Origin: Bacteroides rodentium JCM 16496
GTDB lineage: Bacteria; Bacteroidota; Bacteroidia; Bacteroidales; Bacteroidaceae
Length of the DNA: 64,000 bases
Reading direction: 5' to 3'
NCBI RefSeq assembly: GCF_000614125.1
Contig: NZ_BAKJ01000002.1
Span: 124,001 to 188,000, forward strand
Of this stretch, positions 8,752-16,500 are shown piece after piece. A program made the position numbers and the translations under genes. Positions within the stretch are counted from its first letter, which is position 1; each line of letters begins with the position of its first letter. A model generated the notes under the pieces. The model did no database searches. It was not told where the DNA came from and worked only from the letters and a program-made list of their open reading frames with translations.

Positions 8752-11700
8752 TTAGAAACCTAAGTTGATACCGAAACTTACGGAGAGTGCACGCGGGTAA
8801 GACGAAAAGTCAAGGCCCGGAGTCAAGCCTCCGCTACGAATAGATACTTCGGGGTCGTAGCCGGAATAACCGGTAATAGTCCAAAGGTTTTGTGCTGCTA
8901 CGTAAAGACGTGCATTGTCAATCTTATATTTCTTCAAGAAAGTCTTGGGTACGGTATAGCCCAGCGTCACAGTTTTCAGTCGCAGGAATGAAGCGTCTTC
9001 TACTACGCGTGAAGAAATCACGAGATTGGAACTTGAGTTGGTAGCTGCCGGAATATTACTGTTCGGGTTTTCTGGTGTCCAACGGCCGGTATAGCTGGCA
9101 TATTGATTCAACTCACGTTTCTTCTGGAAGCCGCTGTCGAAGAACAGGCGGTTGGCGTTCAGTACATCGTTACCGTAGCTCCATTGGAAGAATACGCTCA
9201 GGTCGAAGCCTTTGTATTCGAAATTATTGGTGAAGCCACCGGTATGGATGGGCAGACCGCGTCCTATCATGGTACGGTCGTTGGTATCGATGACGCCGTC
9301 ACCGTTCAAGTCTTTGTACTTGGGCATGCCGGGCTGTGTATTGCTTTCGCTTACGTAGTGGGGGATGTTACCCTTCAGCGTGTAGCTGCTGCCGCTCTTG
9401 TCAAAATCATCATATTTGTAGGTGCCTTCGTAGATATATCCGTAAATCATACCCATCGGCTGGTCTATCTTGGCAATATAGTTGGGCTGGCTGTTGAAGT
9501 TTTGGTCAAACTTGGCAATGCTCAACAAACTGGTTTGGTTTTCAGCAAGTTCCAATACTTTGTTTTTATTGAAGGAGATATTGAAGTTACTGCTCCATTT
9601 GAAATCCTTATTGTCTATATTCACGGTGTTCAACGTCAATTCAATACCGTCATTGCGTACTTTACCGATGTTTTTCATGGCTGTCAGATAACCTGAAGAG
9701 TAGGGCAGGGTGGCATCCAACAACAAGTCGCGGGTAGTCTTACGGTAGAGGTCGGCGGTGAAGCTGATACGCTCATCGAAGAATCCCAGGTCAAGACCTA
9801 AGTTCCACTGTTCGGTAGTTTCCCATTTCAAATCTTCATTAGGCAAAGAGATAGGAGCTACACCCACATTTCCGTTGTTGCCGTCAAAAGGATATACGGT
9901 GTTGGTCATGCTGGTGGTGGCATGGCTCTTAATCATATCCAATAAGGCAAGGTAGTCATATTCACCGATACGGTTGTTACCTGTAAGTCCCCAGCTCAGA
10001 CGGATTTTACCGCTTGACAGCCATTTTTTGTAATCCTTCATGAAGTCTTCTTCGGAGAAGCTCCACGCCAGTGAGCCTGAGGGGAAGTAGCCGTAACGGT
10101 TTTTCTTGCTGAATTTGGAGGAACCGTCTGCACGGAACGAGGCTGTGGCATAATATTTGGATTTGTAGTTGTAGTTCACACGTCCCAGGTAAGACAGCAT
10201 AGACCAGGAAGACAAGGTAGATGTGCTCTTGTCGAACGTTCCTTGGCTCATGCCGGCCATGCCCAGCGATTCGTTGGGAATCTGTTTCATACGTAATGAA
10301 TAATACTCATAGTCGGAGTTCTGCAACGTCACACCGAGCAGTGTATTGAGGAAGTGCTTCTTTTTAAAGTTGGTCTGATAGGTCAGGATGTTTTCGTTCA
10401 ACCATGTCAGGCGTTGTTGGCGCACCACTTCTGCATTCACTTTGTCAGTAGAAGTAGGACCACCGTAACGGGTCTTGGAGTTGTTGAAGGTATCAGTATG
10501 GCGGTTGTCATAGGTCCATCCTCCGGATACTTTCAGCTTGAGTCCTTTGATGAACTCGTATTCCACATAACCATTCAATTGGAGATTGTTGACGTAGTAC
10601 TTGCGATAGGCGTTCTTCAGGTCGGCGATAGGATTGAAACGATAGTCGTTGGATGCATCCACATCATCGTCCACAAGGTCGTTCAGCAAAGAATCAAGAG
10701 ATTTGCCGGGATAATTGACCGGGCGGTATCCCCATACACTATAGAAAAGGTTGTTCATACCGGAGTAAGAGCTTGAGGAAGGGGAAGAACCGCTCTGGAT
10801 GGAACGCGAGAAGTTGCTGTTGAAGTTTATGGTCAGCTTGCCACGCTTCACCAGGGTGTTCAGACGGCTTTGCAGGCGCTCATAGTCGGAGTTGAGCAAG
10901 ATACCGTCTTGGTTGTAGTAGGATAGGGAGGCATTGTAGCGTATACCTTCCGAACCACCGGTAAGACGAACGCTATGGTTCTGTTGCCAGGCTGTGCGGA
11001 AAATTTCGTCCTGATAGTTGTTCTGGGCGATGCCGCGATAGTCATCCAATGTCCATTGGTGACCTTCGTATAACGGGAGGTATTTCTCAGTGGCACGGGT
11101 AGGGTCTACTTCGAGTTGCAGCTTCACGTAATCGTACGCATCCATCATATCCAGCTTTTTGGTGACGGTAGAGATACCGAAGCTGCCGTCGTAGGTGAGC
11201 TGGGGTTTGCCCACTTTTCCTTGTTTGGTAGTGATGATGATGACACCGTTGGCACCACGGGCGCCATAGATGGCTGTGGCAGATGCATCTTTCAATACAT
11301 CGGTCGATTCAATATCACTGGGGTTGATGGCAGCCGCCACGCGTGCATCTTCCACGGGGAAGCCGTCAATGATGTAGAGGGGGGTATTGTCTTGGGTCAA
11401 AGAGTTGTTACCACGAATGGTAATGGTCATCGTTCCACCCGGCATACCTTCACCCGAACTTACATTTACACCGGCAATACGGCCACCCAATGTCTGGTCG
11501 AAGGATGCGGAAGGTGTCTTGAGCAGGTCGCTCATGTTGACTTTGGATACAGAACCTGTCAAGTCTTTCTTACGGACTTCCTGGTAGCCCACAACCACCA
11601 CTTCTTCCAATGCCTGTGCATCTTCCAGCATTGTGATGTTGAATGTCTTTTGGTTGCCTACTTTGATTTCTTGGGTTTTGTATCCGATAAAAGAAAATTG

Positions 11701-11916
11701 AAGGATGTCGGAAGGTTTCACATTGTCCAGCTTGAACTGTCCTTCCAAGTCTGTAGTAGTTCCGTTGGTGCTTCCTTTCACAACAACGCTGACACCGGGA
11801 AGTTCTCCCATGGCATCAATAACTTTACCGCTTATTTGCCCTCCCGTTTGCGCGTGTAGAGCAAATACGCAGCAGCAGAGTATGGCAAGTAGCATAAAGG
11901 TTACTTTCTGTCTCAT
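8752..11916 (-). CDS. SusC/RagA-type TonB-dependent outer-membrane transporter, copy 1
   Basis: 1054 residues, intact. After a signal peptide comes a carboxypeptidase-regulatory-like domain (GKVIDAMGELPGVSVVVKG). The TonB-box-like EEVVVVGYQEVRKKDLTGS follows, then a plug with IRGNNSLTQDNTPLYIIDG and VLKDASATAIYGARGANGV, and a 22-strand barrel ending LSVSFGINLGF. It imports oligosaccharide through the outer membrane with SusD1. Its upstream region is nearly identical to that of susC2 although the two proteins differ widely in sequence. It lacks the N-terminal signalling extension of anti-sigma-coupled SusC proteins, which fits HTCS control. Confidence 0.95.
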   Translation of the reverse strand: MRQKVTFMLLAILCCCVFALHAQTGGQISGKVIDAMGELPGVSVVVKGSTNGTTTDLEGQFKLDNVKPSDILQFSFIGYKTQEIKVGNQKTFNITMLEDAQALEEVVVVGYQEVRKKDLTGSVSKVNMSDLLKTPSASFDQTLGGRIAGVNVSSGEGMPGGTMTITIRGNNSLTQDNTPLYIIDGFPVEDARVAAAINPSDIESTDVLKDASATAIYGARGANGVIIITTKQGKVGKPQLTYDGSFGISTVTKKLDMMDAYDYVKLQLEVDPTRATEKYLPLYEGHQWTLDDYRGIAQNNYQDEIFRTAWQQNHSVRLTGGSEGIRYNASLSYYNQDGILLNSDYERLQSRLNTLVKRGKLTINFNSNFSRSIQSGSSPSSSSYSGMNNLFYSVWGYRPVNYPGKSLDSLLNDLVDDDVDASNDYRFNPIADLKNAYRKYYVNNLQLNGYVEYEFIKGLKLKVSGGWTYDNRHTDTFNNSKTRYGGPTSTDKVNAEVVRQQRLTWLNENILTYQTNFKKKHFLNTLLGVTLQNSDYEYYSLRMKQIPNESLGMAGMSQGTFDKSTSTLSSWSMLSYLGRVNYNYKSKYYATASFRADGSSKFSKKNRYGYFPSGSLAWSFSEEDFMKDYKKWLSSGKIRLSWGLTGNNRIGEYDYLALLDMIKSHATTSMTNTVYPFDGNNGNVGVAPISLPNEDLKWETTEQWNLGLDLGFFDERISFTADLYRKTTRDLLLDATLPYSSGYLTAMKNIGKVRNDGIELTLNTVNIDNKDFKWSSNFNISFNKNKVLELAENQTSLLSIAKFDQNFNSQPNYIAKIDQPMGMIYGYIYEGTYKYDDFDKSGSSYTLKGNIPHYVSESNTQPGMPKYKDLNGDGVIDTNDRTMIGRGLPIHTGGFTNNFEYKGFDLSVFFQWSYGNDVLNANRLFFDSGFQKKRELNQYASYTGRWTPENPNSNIPAATNSSSNLVISSRVVEDASFLRLKTVTLGYTVPKTFLKKYKIDNARLYVAAQNLWTITGYSGYDPEVSIRSGGLTPGLDFSSYPRALSVSFGINLGF

Positions 11917-11990
11917 AAATATTAATTTAATTAGTTATTAATAAAGGTTGTTTCTTCGTTTTGTACTCACTTTAGAGTTGAATCACATCG

Positions 11991-11998
11991 CAAATGTA
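11991..11998 (-). promoter_or_regulatory. -7 promoter box of susC1 (TACATTTG)
   Basis: Matches TAnnTTTG on the minus strand, about 75 bases before the susC1 ATG. No good -33 element is seen at the right spacing, as expected for an activator-dependent promoter. The identical box lies upstream of susC2. Confidence 0.6.
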
Positions 11999-12030
11999 GG
12001 AGGTGAAATATACAAATGCATCAATTAATA

Positions 12031-12068
12031 GTTCGCAAAAAGTACGAATTCGTACAAAACTTGCGAAC
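12031..12068. promoter_or_regulatory. Nested palindrome, probable HTCS operator (susC1 copy)
   Basis: Outer arms GTTCGCAA (12031-12038) and TTGCGAAC (12061-12068) enclose the perfect 14-bp palindrome GTACGAATTCGTAC (12042-12055). The two centres are offset by one base. It lies about 33 bases upstream of the -7 box. The 38-bp sequence is repeated without change upstream of susC2 (24372-24409). Confidence 0.7.
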
Positions 12069-12086
12069 TATACCACTCTTGTACTT

Positions 12087-12116
12087 TTATTCTCTTTCAC
12101 TTTGGTCCTTTGATTC
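12087..12116 (-). pseudogene. Fossil 3' end of a sulfatase gene
   Basis: Read on the minus strand, these bases encode E-S-K-D-Q-S-E-R-E-stop. The intact sulfatase at 24428 ends E-A-K-N-Q-S-E-R-E-stop, in the same position relative to the duplicated susC promoter. The rest of the sulfatase is gone. Sequence matching the leader of the intact sulfatase (about 25987-26013) follows directly (12110-12140), with CTTTG as the likely join. Confidence 0.7.
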
Positions 12117-12229
12117 TAGATTTTAATTCTGAGGTCAGAGTTTTCGGAATCGGGTGTACAAGGAAAGGGGGAAAAGTGCAAAAGGGTATTCGCAGGGCTG
12201 TTGAAGTCTGTTCCAAGGTTGCGGACATG

Positions 12230-12373
12230 TATCCCAAGCCTTGGTTTCTCTATCCCAAACCTTGGGATAGAAAAACCAAGGCTAAGGAAAACTTCCTGTC
12301 GGTATGTTTGGGAACTTTGCCTTATGTGCCCAGGAAGTTTTTCCTTTATATCCAGGAAGTTTTTTCCTTTATA
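12230..12373. repeat. Intergenic word-repeat island B
   Basis: TATCCCAA-type words recur (12230-12247 and 12251-12269, the latter nearly self-palindromic). ACCAAGGCT (about 12274-12282) inverts AGCCTTGGT. A 21-22-bp tandem direct repeat, CCAGGAAGTTTTTCCTTTATA, covers 12330-12350 and, with one extra T, 12352-12373. Part of the vocabulary (TGTATCCCAAG) recurs at about 19250. The rest of 12117-12447 shows no gene. Confidence 0.7.
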
Positions 12374-12447
12374 AGCAGATGCCGGGATGTGGCTTATGCC
12401 GTTCCGCAGTCCAAGGTGAAAGCGGTGAAGGATAGAAACGGGTGATT

Positions 12448-12652
12448 TTATTCGCTTTCCTTCGTTGTTTCTTCCGTTGTTTCCTTTGCCGCCTCTTCTC
12501 CTTTGCGGTAGGCCGGCGGGCTGACGTGGTAAATGTCCTTGAAGCATTTGGAGAAGTGGCGTGGCGAACTGAAACCGATGCGGTCTGCAATCTTCGTGAT
12601 GTTCAGTTCCGGGTTGTTGCGTGCCATGGCCTTTTCACGGGCAAAGACGTTG
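12448..12652 (-). pseudogene. Remnant of an HTCS C-terminal AraC-type DNA-binding domain
   Basis: Encodes VFAREKAMAR joined directly to NNPELNITKIADRIGF, then SKCFKDIYHVSPPAYRKGE and an acidic tail. The intact HTCS at 26115 has the same segments, but with about 36 extra residues (from TNLFTKLKAITGQTP to LMLR) between MAR and NNPELN. The remnant therefore has an internal deletion whose ends share TGCG. Nothing remains upstream of the FAREK segment, where it abuts the end of the GH43-like gene. Not functional. Confidence 0.8.
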
Positions 12653-13778
12653 GGGTTTTGATGGGAATCACCATATTCCAAGAACGGGATGCATTTTCGA
12701 ACCCTCCGGGCCCGTCCATCGTGGCGAAGAAGATGTAAGCCGGCTTTCCGTCCTTGAAGAGGATGAAGGGGCGTTCCAGTTGTCCTTGCTTCTCCACACT
12801 GCCGTCTTCCCACTCCACAGTGAGCGAGTAGGCTTTCGGGTCTTTGTCCACAGTCCATTGGATGCCGTCTTTGGAATGTGCCATGACGCCTCCGCCCCGT
12901 TCGCCGGTAAACTTGGCTACATGGTCTTTGAAGATGGCATGATAGCCGTCTGCATCTTTCCAGAGGAAAGGGTCTTCCGCTTCGCCCTGACCGTCTACTT
13001 CAAAGATGGGACAGTCATTGTTCAGTACTCGATAAGGGCCTTCTATGGTAGGGGCATAAGCCATTCCGAGGCTCATGGCCGAGTGCAGGTAACCGTTCGT
13101 GTAATGTCGTCCCTTGAATATCATCATCACCGAACCGTCTTCTTGAATGATAGGCGAGGGGTTTGAGGTCAGAAAACTGTAGAAAGTATTGGGTTTGGTC
13201 TTCAAGATGGGTTCGTCCAGGCGTTTCCACGGACCGTAGGGCGAGTCGGCAACGGCCAGTCCCACACGTTTGTTGGCGCGGGCAACGGTACACCAGGGGC
13301 TTTCCAGGGTGAGTTGTTCGTAAGTAGGGTCGGCAAAGGGGTGGGTGGAACCCATATAAATAAGGTAGTATTTCCCGTTCTGCCTCAAAATGCGTGGATT
13401 GTGTGTGGAACGTCCGTCCCAGTATTGCGCACCACGGGCAGGGAGGGCCACTTCGCTGAATCGGTAAGGTCCTTGCGGCACCTCGGATATGGCATGTACA
13501 ATTTCCGAGGCTACCATCCATCCCGGATGGAACGGCAAGTTCTTGGGAAAGCGGGAAACGAACATATGGTACTTGCCGTCGTCTCCTTTCACTACCGAAC
13601 TTCCCCAGGCCCAATAGCCTTCGCACTCAAAAGCAGGTGTACGTGGGGCTTTGTCCAGGTGATGAAACAGTGGGTTTTCCGACTTCTGTTTCAGTTCTAC
13701 CAGATTGTCCAGTTTCTGGGCAGAAGACGTTATGGCTATGAAAGCGGCAAAGAGAAAAAGCAGATGATATCTTTTCAT
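12603..13778 (-). CDS. GH43-like five-bladed beta-propeller glycosidase-type protein
   Basis: About 391 residues from the ATG at 13778 (MKRYHLLFLFAAFIAITSSAQ, signal peptide). A TATCTTTG box at 13813-13820 supports this start over 13946. Repeated propeller-blade motifs are visible: YWAWGSSVVKGDDGKYHMF, THNPRILRQNGKYYLIYMG, NPSPIIQEDGSVMMIFKGR, EAEDPFLWKDADGYHAIFKDH and RPFILFKDGKPAYIFFA. These resemble GH43/GH117-superfamily proteins; the precise family and substrate are not clear. The natural end is probably near NMVIPIK. The last 15 or so residues (TPTSLPVK onward) are read through the HTCS remnant in another frame, so the C-terminus is chimeric. Divergent from the PL29-like lyase gene. Confidence 0.65.
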   Translation of the reverse strand: MKRYHLLFLFAAFIAITSSAQKLDNLVELKQKSENPLFHHLDKAPRTPAFECEGYWAWGSSVVKGDDGKYHMFVSRFPKNLPFHPGWMVASEIVHAISEVPQGPYRFSEVALPARGAQYWDGRSTHNPRILRQNGKYYLIYMGSTHPFADPTYEQLTLESPWCTVARANKRVGLAVADSPYGPWKRLDEPILKTKPNTFYSFLTSNPSPIIQEDGSVMMIFKGRHYTNGYLHSAMSLGMAYAPTIEGPYRVLNNDCPIFEVDGQGEAEDPFLWKDADGYHAIFKDHVAKFTGERGGGVMAHSKDGIQWTVDKDPKAYSLTVEWEDGSVEKQGQLERPFILFKDGKPAYIFFATMDGPGGFENASRSWNMVIPIKTPTSLPVKRPWHATTRN

Positions 13779-13812
13779 GGGGAGTGTTGTTAATAAGGTT
13801 ATTATGATGAAA

Positions 13813-13820
13813 CAAAGATA
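13813..13820 (-). promoter_or_regulatory. -7 promoter box of the GH43-like gene (TATCTTTG)
   Basis: Exact TAnnTTTG match on the minus strand, 35 bases upstream of the chosen ATG. Confidence 0.55.
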
Positions 13821-13972
13821 GCCAATCTTTTTATGCCTGCTGCCGCATTCAGCCGGTTCCGTACGAAAACTGCATCTGTTTTGTATGATTGCCGTCATTT
13901 TCTCCCTTTGTCTTTCATTATATTTGCTGAAAATATAATCGGACATTATACAATAACCAATACGATTCTAAT

Positions 13973-16456
13973 ATGCAGAGAAACCTTATTCTGACCATTC
14001 TCGGCCTTTGCTTGGCCGCACCTGCTTTTCCGCAGGAGAAGGAAACACAGTTTGCTTTCAATAATTATCACCGTTACTACAACGAAGCCCGGCAGCAGGG
14101 GGATGCAGAGAAAGAGAAGTCCATCGAGGCTTTCCGCGCTTCCTTTGCGCAGCATCCTTACCGTTATCATTCCCTGGACACCCGGTTGAGTGCGCAGGAG
14201 TGCCTGGCACAACTCACTGCCGACGGTATCTTTTCTGGTTTAAGGGAGCAGGAAGAGCAATTCCGCAAAGAGAATGCCTTTCAGAAGCCTTACTCCAACC
14301 CGCAGGCCGAAATAGGCTTGTTCGTTGCGGATGCCTTCAACCGTATCTGGAAAGTTGCGGATGCCTATCGTAAAGGTGAACTGACAGAAGAGCAGGCCTT
14401 GTCCGACAAGGTGCTGAAGGCGATTCTGCATTACGGGGGGATTGAGGCAGGCCGTCCCAATGACGGTCCCCGTTTTCATGCATCCTGCTTTGCCATACCT
14501 ACGGCAGCGGTCAATACTTATTTCTGCTATCTGAAACAGATGGACGATGCTGAAGGCGGGAAAGGCGGCACATTGCTGCAAGAGGCATGTGATATGTTGA
14601 AAACCATTGCCTTACAAGCCTGGACCCAACCTCTCCGCCACGACGAAACCGATGGAAATGTAGTTTCCATTTCCCGTTTCCGCAACCACGTGTGGTGGGT
14701 GGGCGGCAATGCATTGGCCTATCGTTCCCTATTGCCCGTGGCCGCCATGTACCGTTCCATTCCTATGATAGACTTGCTGGCGGAAGTTTGCCAGCGCGGT
14801 ATCAGTATGACTTCCCAAACTACGTATTCCGATGCTTTCTGGACTGAGGGATTCACTGCCGACGGGGCAGGTTGGGGACATGGAAAGCAATGCCTGATTT
14901 GGGGCTATCCCATTGACGGGACTTCCAATGCACTTAAAATGCTGAATATGCTGAAAGGCTCTCCCTGGGCCAAGAACCTGGAACGGGATAATGTGCAGGC
15001 GCTTCTTAATTTCCTGCGTGGCGGTGCCTGGTATTATTATAAGGGATATCGCCTTCCTTGCCTGGACCGTGGCTCGTATGTATATAATCCCACAGAGCTT
15101 TCTATCCCTTATGCCGGAATGCTGGATAATCTTATCGGCAACTGGATGGACTCTTTCACCCCCGAAGAGCAGCGGGAACTGTTGCAATTGCAGCAAGAGG
15201 TGAAGAAGAATCGCATCATGATGGAGGCGTATGCTCCGGGCGTCTATTCCGGTACCCGTTGGTTCTTCAACAACGACGACTTGATAAAGAAGACCCCCGA
15301 CTATCATATCACGATTAATATGGCCTCTGTCCGTTGTGACGGACTGGAGAGTGCCGCCAGTTTTGCCGATGCCTACAATTTCTATCCGACGGATGGAATG
15401 ACGTTGTTCCAGCGTAGCGGCGATGAGTATTTCCGGATTATGGGCGGTTGGGATGTCACCGCTTCCCCGGGTGTGACTGCACGCGAAGGCATGGACAAGC
15501 TGGTTCCTGTAGAGAATTGGCGTGGTTATTGCAGCAGGAGTAATTTTGCTGCCGGTGCTACGGATGGCGGGAGTAATGCCGTTGCAGGATATATCTTCGA
15601 AAAGATGAACGCTTCTGCGAAAGAGGGTGTGAACGACAAGGGGAACAGTGAGGGCTTGAACGAGGTTCTTTATGGTTTCAAGGCATATAAGTCTTATTTC
15701 ATTCTGGGAGATTACATGATAGCCTTGGGAGCAGGCGTGACCAATAATCGCCCGGAACTGGACGGGGAGATTCGCACAACCATCGACCAGACGGCTTGGA
15801 CGGATGAAGTTTTCTCGATAAAAAGGGGAAAAATGGAGCTTGTCGCTTCCGGCACCCACTCGCTTTTGTCGGCAGATGGTACTCCCCTCTGGCTGGTGCA
15901 GAAAGGCAAGTTTGCCTATCGGATACTCCCCGAATATACCCGTGAAGCATTTGTTGCTTGCGAGACTCGTCCCACAGATTGGGTGAAGCGGAACAAGGTG
16001 AATGAAAAGAAACAAAGCTTGCCTTCAGAAGCCAGAATCCTCCGTCTGTGGGCAAGTCATGGGCAGCGTCCGGTTGATGATACCTATGGCTATGTGGTTT
16101 ATGCAGGCCGGCAGATACCGTCGGATGAACTGCCGTTCCGGGTATTGCAGAACGATACGCTGGTGCAGGCGGTCTGCTCTGTGGACGAGAAGGTGGTGGA
16201 AGCTGTCTTGTATCCCGGCAATAAAGGTTTGCAGGCAGAAGGTTTGTCTCTTTCCGCCTCTGCTCCGTGTGCGGTGTTAATAAGGGAAGAAGCAGGGGAG
16301 ATTGTGGTTTCTGTCACCGATGCTTGTATGAATGCGGCCCTGAAAGAGATTCGGATTGTTTTCAATGGAAGGGAAATCAAGGTACCTATGCCGCAGGGGA
16401 TGCTTTGTGGAAAACCGGCGGTAATACGTGTGGATAAATCGGCGAACCGTGTATAG
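13973..16456 (+). CDS. Polysaccharide lyase of the toroid/beta-sandwich type, PL29-like glycosaminoglycan lyase candidate
   Basis: 827 residues with a signal peptide (MQRNLILTILGLCLAAPAFPQ). The N-terminal 450 residues are helical. They contain FRNHVWWVGGNALAYRSLLP and TEGFTADGAGWGHGKQCLIW, which recall the active-site strip of PL8-fold lyases (Asn, then a His and Tyr/Trp-rich strip). The C-terminal half is a beta-rich supersandwich (TDGMTLFQRSGDEYF, YGFKAYKSYFILGDYMIALG). Family and context suggest a chondroitin or dermatan sulfate lyase such as PL29, known from the B. thetaiotaomicron GAG locus; PL33 or another PL8-clan family is possible. It is first in a two-gene operon with GH2, 44 bases apart. 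Confidence 0.6.
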   Translation: MQRNLILTILGLCLAAPAFPQEKETQFAFNNYHRYYNEARQQGDAEKEKSIEAFRASFAQHPYRYHSLDTRLSAQECLAQLTADGIFSGLREQEEQFRKENAFQKPYSNPQAEIGLFVADAFNRIWKVADAYRKGELTEEQALSDKVLKAILHYGGIEAGRPNDGPRFHASCFAIPTAAVNTYFCYLKQMDDAEGGKGGTLLQEACDMLKTIALQAWTQPLRHDETDGNVVSISRFRNHVWWVGGNALAYRSLLPVAAMYRSIPMIDLLAEVCQRGISMTSQTTYSDAFWTEGFTADGAGWGHGKQCLIWGYPIDGTSNALKMLNMLKGSPWAKNLERDNVQALLNFLRGGAWYYYKGYRLPCLDRGSYVYNPTELSIPYAGMLDNLIGNWMDSFTPEEQRELLQLQQEVKKNRIMMEAYAPGVYSGTRWFFNNDDLIKKTPDYHITINMASVRCDGLESAASFADAYNFYPTDGMTLFQRSGDEYFRIMGGWDVTASPGVTAREGMDKLVPVENWRGYCSRSNFAAGATDGGSNAVAGYIFEKMNASAKEGVNDKGNSEGLNEVLYGFKAYKSYFILGDYMIALGAGVTNNRPELDGEIRTTIDQTAWTDEVFSIKRGKMELVASGTHSLLSADGTPLWLVQKGKFAYRILPEYTREAFVACETRPTDWVKRNKVNEKKQSLPSEARILRLWASHGQRPVDDTYGYVVYAGRQIPSDELPFRVLQNDTLVQAVCSVDEKVVEAVLYPGNKGLQAEGLSLSASAPCAVLIREEAGEIVVSVTDACMNAALKEIRIVFNGREIKVPMPQGMLCGKPAVIRVDKSANRV

Positions 16457-16500
16457 CCTATTGCGCTCTTGTTAATCTAATTATCATTATTAATCATTGT

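Noticed and set aside
12442..13166. Plus-strand frames over the GH43-like gene and HTCS remnant
   Set aside because: They are antisense to the beta-propeller gene and show no protein family features.
14729..16015. 428-codon open frame on the minus strand opposite the PL29-like gene
   Set aside because: Antisense shadow of an intact 827-residue protein with a signal peptide.
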